DNA from: Delphinus delphis | Taxonomy: Eukaryota; Chordata; Mammalia; Artiodactyla; Delphinidae | Assembly: GCF_949987515.2 (NCBI RefSeq) | Contig: NW_027192650.1 | Span: 3,720,001-3,784,000 of the forward strand | DNA: 64,000 bases | Reading direction: 5' to 3' | In this document: positions 52,082 through 63,130 of the stretch, piece after piece | Position numbering within the stretch: position 1 is the first letter of the stretch | Layout: each line of letters begins with the position of its first letter | Notes under the pieces: model-generated | What the model was told of the DNA's origin: nothing | The model's database searches: none | Seen by the model: only the letters and a program-made list of their open reading frames with translations | Translations under genes and position numbers: made by a program

Positions 52082-53659
52082 GATAGGATTGGAGAGGTTC
52101 AGTGAGCAAATGAAGACCCTTTGAATTCATATTGCATGGTACCCATTCCACGGGTCTCAACTCTCCAGTTTTAAAGTATTCTTCCTTCAGCTAAAACATG
52201 CATGTGGAACCCAGAGTATGATCAACCATGTGATCGGGAGACGTGTTCACATATGTCTCAGTTTTCGTACCCTGGTACTCGGGTGCAACATTCCAGACGC
52301 TTTACTAACACTCTCCCGACTTGGAGAGTCAGTCCCTTTAACCTCCTGTTTGGCCCAGTTTGCAATTTCTGCGGAAGATGAACAGGAATAGCGAGAACCA
52401 ATGCTAGACTAGCTGGAGGTGTCTGGACTGGCAAATTTAACTATCATTTCCCACCAGGAAGAGGAATTAACCAAAGGCTCAGCGTGCCATGCCGGAACCA
52501 GATTAGGGCCTGAAGCCATCCTGCGGTTTTGCGGCCAGGTCACAAGAAAGCGAGTTGAAGAAAGGAGTTCAGGGGCACTGTAATTCACAAACCTGCAGAG
52601 TTATAAATGACAGCTATCGTCCAAAAATAGACTGAAGTAAGGCTGCCAAGAGGACTTTAAAGTGGGGCAGAATTGCAGGAAACCGATTTCAGGAGGTAGA
52701 CTGGAATTGCATTGAAAGCATAGGAAAAGAGGCAGAACGTCCACAATGATGCACTTTGCCAAAAAGGGCGTATGCGTTTTTTCCTGAATATATTCAGGAA
52801 AAAACGCATACGCTCTTTTTGGCCAACCAAGCAAGCTTGCAAAGGAAATCTGCACTACAATGAAGTCTCACTTCCCCCCGGTCAAAAGGGCCATCTGAAA
52901 AAAGTGTAAAATCCAGAAAGGCAACAGGCCATTGAGAACTGGGAGCCTTGTTATGCTGATGGGCAGGATGTAAATTGCCAACAGACACTTGGGAGAAGTG
53001 TATGGTGTTTCCTGAAACATCTAAAAAACAAAGCAACAGAGCCTAGGGCACTTCCATTTATGGTCCTATAGCTTAGGGAAATTAAAATCAAAAAGACACA
53101 GCCACCCCAAAGTTTAGAACGGCTCTGTTTACAAGAACCTCGTTTACAGTACAAGTTCAACATTGCAGAAAGTGAAAAATGGATAAAGAAGTTGTGGTAT
53201 TTACTTACAAAGCAATATCACTCAGCAATGAAATCTATGTCATCAGGCCCTTAGCAGCACAATGAGTGGATTCAGGTATGATGTTTCTAACTGAAATAAG
53301 TCACACAGAAAAAGAAACATCATAAGATATCAGTAATACACGGAATGTAAACTTGGCTACACAGGAACTGAATTACAGAACAGAACAGGGTCTCAAATTT
53401 AGAAAACCAACTTATGCTTGCTTAAGGGAAAAGGTGAGTTGGGGTGCTGCATAAAACCAGAGATTGAAATGAGCACAGATAAAGTTCCTTAAGCCAAATA
53501 TGGAATAGACAAGAGTTACTCCTTGCTCAACGAAATGGACTCAACACCGCATTTTAAACGCCTAAGAATGTACCTGACTAGTAAGTATCTTAAAACCTAT
53601 GGATTGCTATGTCTCAGAAAGAGAATCAAGCATGTGTACAGGGGCATAAACGCAGCAGC
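52082..53659 (+). repeat. Satellite monomer 34 (1578 bp)
   Basis: Head variants gaggttcagtgagc, tttgaattcat and ccagttttaaagt are shared with monomer 40. Palindrome 52755-52826 has two mismatches (actttgcc left, acgctcttt right). Has the 2-bp deletion ggcaacaggcc. Tail alpha. Confidence 0.95.
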
Positions 53660-55237
53660 GATAGGATTGGAGAGGTTCGGTGAGCAAATGAAGACCCTTT
53701 GAAGTCATATTGCATGGTACCCATTCCACGGGTTTCAACTACCCAGGTTTAAGGTATTCTTCCTTCAGCTAAAATATGCATGTGGAACCTAGAGTATGAT
53801 CAACCATGTGATCGGGAGACGTGTTCAAATATGTCTCAGTTTTCGTACCCCGGTACTCGGGTGCAACATTCCAGACGCTTTACTAACACTCTCCCGACTT
53901 GGAGAGTCAGTCCCTTTAACCTCCTGTTTGGCCCAGTTTGCAATTTCTGCGGAAGATGAACAGGAATAGCGAGAACCAATGAGAGACTAGCTGGAGGTGT
54001 CTGGACGGGCAAATTTAACTCTCATTTCCCACCAGGAAGCGGAATTAACCAAAGGCTCAGCGTGCCGTGCCGGAACCAGATTAGGGCCTGAAGCAATCCT
54101 GCGGTGTTGCGGCCAGCTCAAAAGAAAGCGAGTTGAAGAAAGGAGCTCAGGGGCACTGTAATTCACAAACCTGCAGAGTTATAAATGACAGCTATCGTCC
54201 AAAAATAGACTGAAGTAAGGCTGCCAAGAGGACTTGAGAGCGGGGCAGAATTGCAGGAAACCGATTTCAGGAGGTAGACTGGAATTGCATTGAAAGCATA
54301 GGAAAAGAGGCAGAACGTCCACAATGATGCACTTGGCCAAAAAGGGCGTATGTGTTTTTTCCTGAATATATTCAGGAAAAAACGCATACGCCCTTTTTGG
54401 CCAACCAAGCAGGCTTACAAAGGTATCTGCACTACAATGAAGTCTCAATTCCCCCTGCTCAAAGGGGCCAATTGAAAAAAGTGTAAAATCCAGAAAGGCA
54501 GGACAGGCCATGGAGAACTGGGAGCCTTGTTATGCTGATGGGCGGGATGTAAATTGCCAACAGACATTCGGGAGAAGTGTATGGTGTTTCCTGAAACATA
54601 TAAAAAACAAAGCAACAGAATCTAGGGCACTTCCACTTATGGTCCTATAGCTTAGGGAAATTAAAATCAAAAAGACACAGCCACCCCAAAATTTGGGACG
54701 CCTCTGTTTACAAGAACCTCGTTTACAGTACAAGTTCAACATCGCAGAAAGTGAAAAATGGATAAAGAAGTTGTGGTACTTACGTACAATGCAGTATCAA
54801 TCAGCAATGAAATCTATGTCATCAGGCCCATAGCGGCATAATGAGTGGATTCAGGTACGATGATTCTAACTGAAATAAGTCACACAGAAAAAGAAACATC
54901 ATAAGATATCACTAATACACGGAATGTAAACTGGCTACACAGGAACTGAATTCCAAAACAGAACAGGGTCTCAAATTTAGAAAACCAACTTATGCTTGCT
55001 TAAGGGTAAAGGTGAGTTGGGGTGCTGCATAAAACCAGAGATTGAAATGAGCACAGATAAAGTTCCTTAAGTCAAATATGGAATAGACAAGAGCTACTCC
55101 TTGCTCAACGAAATGGACTCAACACCCCATATTAAACGCCTAAGAATATACCTGACTAGTAAGTATCGTAAAACCTATGGATTGCTATGTCTCCAAAAGA
55201 GAATCAAGAATGTGTACAGGGGCATAAACGCAGCAGT
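53660..55237 (+). repeat. Satellite monomer 35 (1578 bp)
   Basis: Head F, agtcagtccc. Palindrome 54333-54404 has one CpG-transition mismatch (gtatgtgtt). A strongly divergent patch follows at about 54405-54475. Tail beta. Confidence 0.95.
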
Positions 55238-56815
55238 GATAGGATTGGAGAGGTTCGGTGAGCAAATGAATACCCTTTGAAGTCATATGCATGGTACCCA
55301 TTACACGGGTCTCAACTCTCCAGGTTTAAGGTATTCTTCCTTCAGCTAAAACATGCATGTGGAACCCAAGTATGATCAACCATGTGAACGGGAGACGTGT
55401 TCAAATATGTCTCAGTTTTCCTCCCCTGGTACTCGGGTGCAACATTCCAGACGCTTTACTAACACTCTCCCCACTTGGAGAGTCAGCGCCTTTAACCTCC
55501 TGTTTGGCCCAGTTTGCAATTTCTGCGGAAGATGAACAGGAATAGCGAGAACCAATGAGAGGCTAGCTGGAGGTGTCTGGACGGGCAAATTTAACTCTCA
55601 TTTCCCACCAGGAAGAGGAAATAACCAAAGGCTCAGCGTGCCGTACCGGAACAAGATTAGGGCCTGAAGCCATCCTGCGGTGTTGCGGCCAGCTCAAAAG
55701 AAAGCGAGTTGAAGAAAGGAGCTCAGGGGCACTGTAATTCACAAACCTGCAGAGTTATAAATGACAGCTATCGTCCAAAAATAGACTGAAGTAAGGCTGC
55801 CAAGAGGACTTGAAAGCGGGGCAGAATTGCAGGAAACCGATTTCAGGAGGTAGACTGGAATTGCATTGAAAGCATAGGAAAAGAGGCAGAACGTCCACAA
55901 TGATGCACTTGGCCAAAAAGGGCGTATGCGTTTTTTCCTGAATATATTCAGGAAAAAACGCATACGCCCTTTTTGGCCAACCAAGCAAGCTTGCAAAGGA
56001 AATCTGCACTACAATGAAGTCTCACTTCCCCCCGGTCAAAAGGGCCATCTGTAAAAAGTGTAAAATCCAGAAAGGCAGGACAGGCCATGGAGAACTGGGA
56101 GCCTTGTTATGCTGATGGGCGGGATGTAAATTGCCAACAACCACTCGGGAGAAGTGTATGGTGTTTCCTGAAACATCTAAAAAACAAAGCAACAGAACCT
56201 AGGGCACTTCCACTTATGGTCCTATAGCTTAGGGAAATTAAAATCAAAAAGACACAGCCACCCCAAAGTTTGGAACGGCTCCGTTTACAAGAACCTCGTT
56301 TACAGTACAAGTTCAACATCGCAGAAAGTGAAAAATGGATAAAGAAGTTGTGGTATTTACTTACAAAGCAATATCACTCAGCAATGAAATCTGTGTCATC
56401 AGGCCCTTAGCAGCACAATGAGTGGATTCAGGTATGATGATTCTAACTGAAGTAAGTCACACAGAAAAAGAAACATCATAAGATATCAGTAATACACGGA
56501 ATGTAAACTTGGCTACACAGGAACTGAATTACAGAACAGAACAGGGTCTCAAATTTAGAAAACCAACTTATGCTTGCTTAAGGGTAAAGGTGAGTTGGGG
56601 TGCTGCATAAAACCAGAGATTGAAATGAGCACAGATAAAGTTCCTTAAGCCAAATATGGAATAAACAAGAGCTACTCCTTGCTCAACGAAATGGACTCAA
56701 CACCCCATATTAAACGCCTAAGAATGTACCTGACTAGTAAGTATCTTAAAACCTATGGATTGCTATGTCTCTGAAAGAGAATCAAGCATGTGTACAGGGG
56801 CATAAACGCAGCAGT
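55238..56815 (+). repeat. Satellite monomer 36 (1578 bp)
   Basis: Head A, agtcagcgcc. Palindrome 55909-55980 is perfect. Tail alpha. Confidence 0.95.
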
Positions 56816-58394
56816 GATAGGATTGGAGAGGTTTGGTGAGCAAATGAAGACCCTTTGAAGTCATATTGCATGGTACCCATTACACGGGTCTCAACTCTCC
56901 AGGTTTAAGGTATTCTTCCTTCAGCTAAAACATGCATGTGGAACCCAAGTATGATCAACCATGTGAACGGGAGACGTGTTCAAATATGTCTCAGTTTTCC
57001 TCCCCTGGTACTCGGGTGCAACTTTCCAGACGCTTTACTAACACTCTCCCCACTTGGAGAGTCAGCGCCTTTAACCTCCTGTTTGGCCCAGTTTGCAATT
57101 TCTGCGGAAGATGAACAGGAATAGCGAGAACCAATGAGAGGCTAGCTGGAGGTGTCTGGACGGGCAAATTTAACTCTCATTTCCCACCAGGAAGAGGAAA
57201 TAACCAAAGGCTCAGCGTGCCGTACCGGAACCAGATTAGGGCCTGAAGCCATCCTGCGGTGTTGCGGCCAGCTCAAAAGAAAGCGAGTTGAAGAAAGGAG
57301 CTCAGGGGCACTGTAATTCACAAACCTGCAGAGTTATAAATGACAGCTATCGTCCAAAAATAGACTGAAGTAAGGCTGCCAAGAGGACTTGAAAGCGGGG
57401 CAGAATTGCAGGAAACCGATTTCAGGAGGTAGACTGGAATTGCATTGAAAGCATAGGGAAAGAGGCAGAACGTCCACAATGATGCACTTGGCCAAAAAGT
57501 GCGTATGCGTTTTTTCCTGAATATATTCAGGAAAAAACGCATACGCCCTTTTTGGCCAACCAAGCAAGCTTGCAAAGGAAATCTGCACTACAATGAAGTC
57601 TCACTTCCCCCCGGCCAAAAGGGCCATCTGAAAAAAGTGTAAAATCCAGAAAGGCAGGACAGGCCATGGAGAACTGGGAGCCTTGTTATGATGATGGGCG
57701 GGATGTAAATTGCCAACAACCACTCGGGAGAAGTGTATGGTGTTTCCTGAAACATCTAAAAAACAAAGCAACAGAGCCTAGGGCACTTCCACTTATGGTC
57801 CTATAGCTTAGGGAAATTAAAATCAAAAAGACACAGCCACCCCAAAGTTTGGGACGCCTCCGTTTACAAGAAACTCGTTTACCGTACAAGTTCAATATCA
57901 CAGAAAGTGAAAAATGGATAAAGAACTTGTGGTACTTACGTACAATGCAGTATCACTCAGCAATGAAATCTATGTCATCAGGCCCGTAGCAGCATAATGA
58001 GTGGATTCAGGTACGATGATTCTAACTGAAATAAGTCACACAGAAAAACAAACATCATAAGATATCACTAATACACGGAATGTAAACTTGGCTACACAGG
58101 AACTGCATTCCAAAACAGAACAGGGTCTCAAATTTAGAAAACCAACTTATGCTTGCTTAAGGGGAAAGGTGAGTTGGGGTGCTGCATAAAACCAGAGATT
58201 GAAATGAGCACAGATAAAGTTCCTTAAGCCAAATATGGAATAGACAAGAGCTACTCCTTGCTCAACGAAATGGACTCAACACCCCATATTAAACGCCTAA
58301 GAATGTACCTGACTAGTAAGTATCTTAAAACCTATGGATTGCTATGTCTCCGAAAGAGAATCAAGCATGTGTACAGGGGCATAAACGCAGCAGT
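56816..58394 (+). repeat. Satellite monomer 37 (1579 bp)
   Basis: Head A, agtcagcgcc. Palindrome 57488-57559 has one mismatch (aaagtgcg), the same change as in monomer 13. Tail beta. Confidence 0.95.
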
Positions 58395-59971
58395 GATAGG
58401 ATTGGAGAGGTTCGTGAGCAAATGAAGACCCTTTGAAGTCATATTGCATGGTACCCATTACACGGGTTTCAACTACCCAGGTTTAAGGTATCTTCCTTCA
58501 GCTAAAACATGCATGTGGAACCTAGAGTATGATCAACCATGTGCTCGGGAGACATGTTCAAATATGTCTCAGTTTTCGTACCCTGGTACTCGGGTGCAAC
58601 ATTCCAGACGCTTTACTAACACTCTCCCCACTTGGAGAGTCAGTCCCTTTAACCTCCTGTTTGGCCCAGTTTGCAATTTCTGCGGAAGATGAACAGGAAT
58701 AGCGAGAACCAATGAGAGACTAGCTGGAGGTGTCTGGACGGGCAAATTTAACTCTCATTTCCCACCAGTAAGAAGAATTAACCAAAGGCTCAGCATGCCG
58801 GGCCAGAACCAGATTAGGGCCTGAAGCCATCCTGCAGTGTTGCGGCCAGGTCACAAGAAAGCGAGTTGAAGAAAGGAGCTCAGGGGCACTGTAATTCACA
58901 AACCTGCAGAGTTATAAATGACAGCTATCGTCCAAAAATAGATTGAAGTAAGGCTGCCAAGAGGACTTGAAAGCGGGGCAGAATTGCAGGAAACCGATTT
59001 CAGGAGGTAGACTGGAATTGCATTGAAAGCATAGGAAAAGAGGCAGAACGTCCACAATGATGCACTTGGCCAAAAAGGGCGTATGCGTTTTTTCCTGAAT
59101 ATATTCAGGAAAAAACGCATACGCACTTTTTGGCCAACCAAGCAAGCTTGCAAAGGAAATCTGCACTACAATGAAGTCTCACTTCCCCCCGGTCAAAAGG
59201 GCCATCTGAAAAAAGTGTAAAATCCAGAAAGGCAGGACAGGCCATGGAGAACTGGGAGCCTTGTTATGCTGATGGGCGGGATGTAAATTGCTAACAACCA
59301 CTCCGGAGAAGTGTATGGTGTTTCCTGAAACATCTAAAAAACAAAGCAACAGAACCTAGGGCTCTTCCACTTATGGTCCTATAGCTTAGGGAAATTAAAA
59401 TAAAAAAGACACAGCCACCCCAAAGATTGGAATGCCTCTGTTTACAAGAACCTCGTTTACAGTTCAAGTTCAACATCGCAGAAAGTGAAAAATGGATAAA
59501 GAAGTTGTGGTATTCACTTACAAAGCAATATCACTCAGCAATGAAATCTATGTCATCAGGCCCTTAGCAGCACAATGAGTGGATTCAGGTGTGATGATTC
59601 TAACTGAAATAAGTCACACAGAAAAAGAAACATCATAAGATATCACTAATACACGAAATGTAAACTTGGCTACACAGGAACTGCATTCCAAAACAGAACA
59701 GGGTCTCAAATTTAGAAAACCAACTTATGCTTGCTTAAGGGGAAAGGTGAGTTGGGGTGCTGCATAAAACCAGAGATTGAAATGAGCACAGATAAAGTTC
59801 CTTAGGCCAAATATGGAATAGACAAGAGCTACTCCTTGCTCAACGAAATGGACTCAAAACCCCATATTAAACGCCTAAGAATGTACCTGACTAGTAAGTA
59901 TCATAAACCTATGGATTGCTATGTCTCCAAAAGAGAATCAAGCGTGTGTACAGGGGCATAAACGCAGCAGT
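58395..59971 (+). repeat. Satellite monomer 38 (1577 bp), alpha/beta recombinant
   Basis: Head near F (cattacacgggtttcaac), agtcagtccc. Palindrome 59066-59137 has one mismatch. Tail starts alpha (tattcacttacaaagcaat) and becomes beta (atatcactaatacac, actgcattccaaaac) from about 59640. Confidence 0.95.
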
Positions 59972-61550
59972 GATAGGATTGCAGAGGTTCGGTGAGCAAA
60001 TGAAGACCCTTTGAAGTCATATTGCATGGTACCCATTACACGGGTCTCAACTCTCCAGGTTTAAGGTATTCTTCCTTCAGCTAAAACATGCATGTGGAAC
60101 CCAAGTATGATCAACCATGTGAACGGGAGACGTGTTCAAATATGTCTCAGTTTTCCTCCCCGGGTACTCGGGTGCAACATTCCAGACGCTTTACTAACAC
60201 TCTCCCGACTTGGAGAGTCAGTCCCTTTAACCTCCTGTTTGGCCCAGTTTGCAATTTCTGCGGAAGATGAACAGGAATAGCGAGAACCAATGAGAGGCTA
60301 GCTGGAGGTGTCTGGACGGGCAAATTTAACTCTCATTTCCCACCAGGAAGAGGAAATAACCAAAGGCTCAGCGTGCCGTACCGGAACCAGATTAGGGCCT
60401 GAAGCCATCCTGCGGTGTTGCGGCCAGCTCAAAAGAAAGCGAGTTGAAGAAAGGAGCTCAGGGGCACTGTAATTCACAAACCTGCAGAGTTATAAATGAC
60501 AGCTATCGTCCAAAAATAGACTGAAGTAAGGCTGCCAAGAGGACTTGAAAGCGGGGCAGAATTGCAGGAAACCGATTTCAGGAGGTAGACTGGAATTGCA
60601 TTGAAAGCATAGGAAAAGAGGCAGAACGTCCACAATGATGCACTTGGCCAAAAAGGGCGTATGCGTTTTTTCCTGAATATATTCAGGAAAAAACGCATAC
60701 GCCCTTTTTGGCCAACCAAGCAAGCTTGCAAAGGAAATCTGCACTACAATGAAGTCTCACTTCCCCCCGGTCAAAAGGGCCATCTGAAAAAAGTGTAAAA
60801 TCCAGAAAGGCAGGACAGGCCATGGAGAACTGGGAGCCTTGTTATGCTGATGGGCGGGATGTAAATTGCTAACAACCACTCGGGAGAAGTGTATGGTGTT
60901 TCCTGAAACATCTAAAAAACAAAGCAACAGAACCTAGGGCTCTTCCACTTATGGTCCTATAGCTTAGGGAAATTAAAATAAAAAAGACACAGCCACCCCA
61001 AAGATTGGAATGCCTCTGTTTACAAGAACCTCGTTTACAGTTCAAGTTCAACATCGCAGAAAGTGAAAAATGGATAAAGAAGTTGTGGTATTCACTTACA
61101 AAGCAATATCACTCAGCAATGAAATCTATGTCCTCAGGCCCTTAGCAGCACAATGAGTGGATTCAGGTATGATGATTCTAACTGAAATAAGTCACACAGA
61201 AAAAGAAACATCATAAGATATCAGTAATACACGGAATGGAAACTTGTCTACACAGGAACTGAATTACAGAACAGAACAGGGTGTCAAATTTAGAAAACCA
61301 ACTTATGCTTGCTTAAGGGTAAAGGTGAGTTGGGGTGCTGCATAAAACCAGAGATTGAAATGAGCACAGATAAAGTTCCTTAAGCCAAATATGGAATAGA
61401 CAAGAACTACTCCTTGCTCAACGAAATGGACTCAACACCGCATATTAAACGCCTAAGAATGTACCTGACTAGTAAGTATCTTAAAACCTATGGATTGCTA
61501 TGTCTCCGAAAGAGAATCAAGCATGTGTACAGGGGCATAAACGCAGAAGT
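59972..61550 (+). repeat. Satellite monomer 39 (1579 bp)
   Basis: Head A, agtcagtccc. Palindrome 60644-60715 is perfect. The ORF2-derived part (ttgctaacaacc, gggctcttcc, aaagattggaatgcc) is shared with monomer 38. Tail alpha. Confidence 0.95.
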
Positions 61551-63130
61551 GATAGGATTGGAGAGGTTCAGTGAGCAAATGAAGACCCTTTGAATTCATA
61601 TTGCATGGTACCCATTCCACGGGTCTCAACTCTCCAGTTTTAAAGTATTCTTCCTTCAGCTAAAACATGCATGTGGAACCTAGAGTATGATCAACCATGT
61701 GATCGGGAGACGTGTTCAAATATGTCTCAGTTTTCGTACACTGGTACTCGGGTGCAACATTCCAGACGCTTTACTAACACTCTCCCGACTTGGAGAGTCA
61801 GTCCCTTTAACCTCCTGTTTGGCCCAGTTTGCAATTTCTGCGGAAGATGAACAGGAATAGCGAGAACCAATGAGAGACTAGCTGGAGGTGTCTGGACTGG
61901 CAAATTTAACTCTCATTTCCCACCAGGAAGAGGAATTAACCAAAGGCTCAGCGTGCCGTGCCGGAACCAGATTAGGGCCTGAAGCCATCCTGCGGTTTTG
62001 CGGCCAGGTCACAAGAAAGCGAGTTGAAGAAAGGAGCTCAGGGGCACTGTAATTCACAAACCTGCAGAGTTATAAATGACAGCTATCATCCAAAAATAGA
62101 CTGAAGTAAGGCTGCCAAGAGGACTTGAAAGCGGGGCAGAATTGCAGGAAACCGATTTCAGGAGGTAGACTGGAATTGCATTGAAAGCATAGGAAAAGAG
62201 GCAGAACGTCCACAATGATGCACTTGGCCAAAAAGGGCGTATGCGTTTTTTCCTGAATATATTCAGGAAAACACGCATACGCCCTTTTTGGCCAACCAAG
62301 CAAGCTTGCAAAGGAAATCTGCCCTACAATGAAGTCTCACTTCCCCCCGGTCAAAACGGCCATCTGAAAAAAGTGTAAAATCCAGAAAGGCAGGACAGGC
62401 CATGGAGAACTGGGAGCCTTGTTATGCTGATGGGCGGGATGTAAATTGCCAACAACCACTCGGGAGAAGTGTATGGTGTTTCCTGAAACATCTAAAAAAC
62501 AAAGCAACAGAGCCTAGGGCACTTCCACTTATGGTCCTATAGCTTAGGGAAATTAAAATAAAAAAGACACAGCCACCCCAATATTTAGGACGCCTCCGTT
62601 TACAAGAACCTCGTTTACCATACAAGTTCAATATCACAGAAAGTGAAAAATGGATAAAGAACTTGTGGTACTTACGTACAATGCAGTATCACTCAGCAAT
62701 GAAATCTATGTCATCAGGCCCGTAGCAGCATAATGAGTGGATTCAGGTACGATGATTCTAACTGAAATAAGTCACACAGAAAAAGAAACATCATAAGATA
62801 TCACTAATACACGGAATGTAAACTTGGCTACACAGGAACTGCATTCCATAACAGAACAGGGTCTCAAATTTAGAAAACCAACTTATGCTTGCTTAAGGGG
62901 AAAGGTGAGTTGGGGTGCTGCATAAAACCAGAGATTGAAATGAGCACAGATAAAGTTCCTTAAGCCAAATATGGAATAGACAAGAGCTACTCCTTGCTCA
63001 ACGAAATGGACTCAGCACCCCATATTAAACGCCTAAGAATGTACCTGACTAGTAAGTATCTTAAAACCTATGGATTGCTATGTCTCCAAAAGAGTATCAA
63101 GCGTGTGTACAGGGGCATAAACGCAGCAGT
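61551..63130 (+). repeat. Satellite monomer 40 (1580 bp)
   Basis: First half is a twin of monomer 34, second half of monomer 31. Palindrome 62224-62295 has one mismatch (ggaaaacacgc). Tail beta. Confidence 0.95.
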
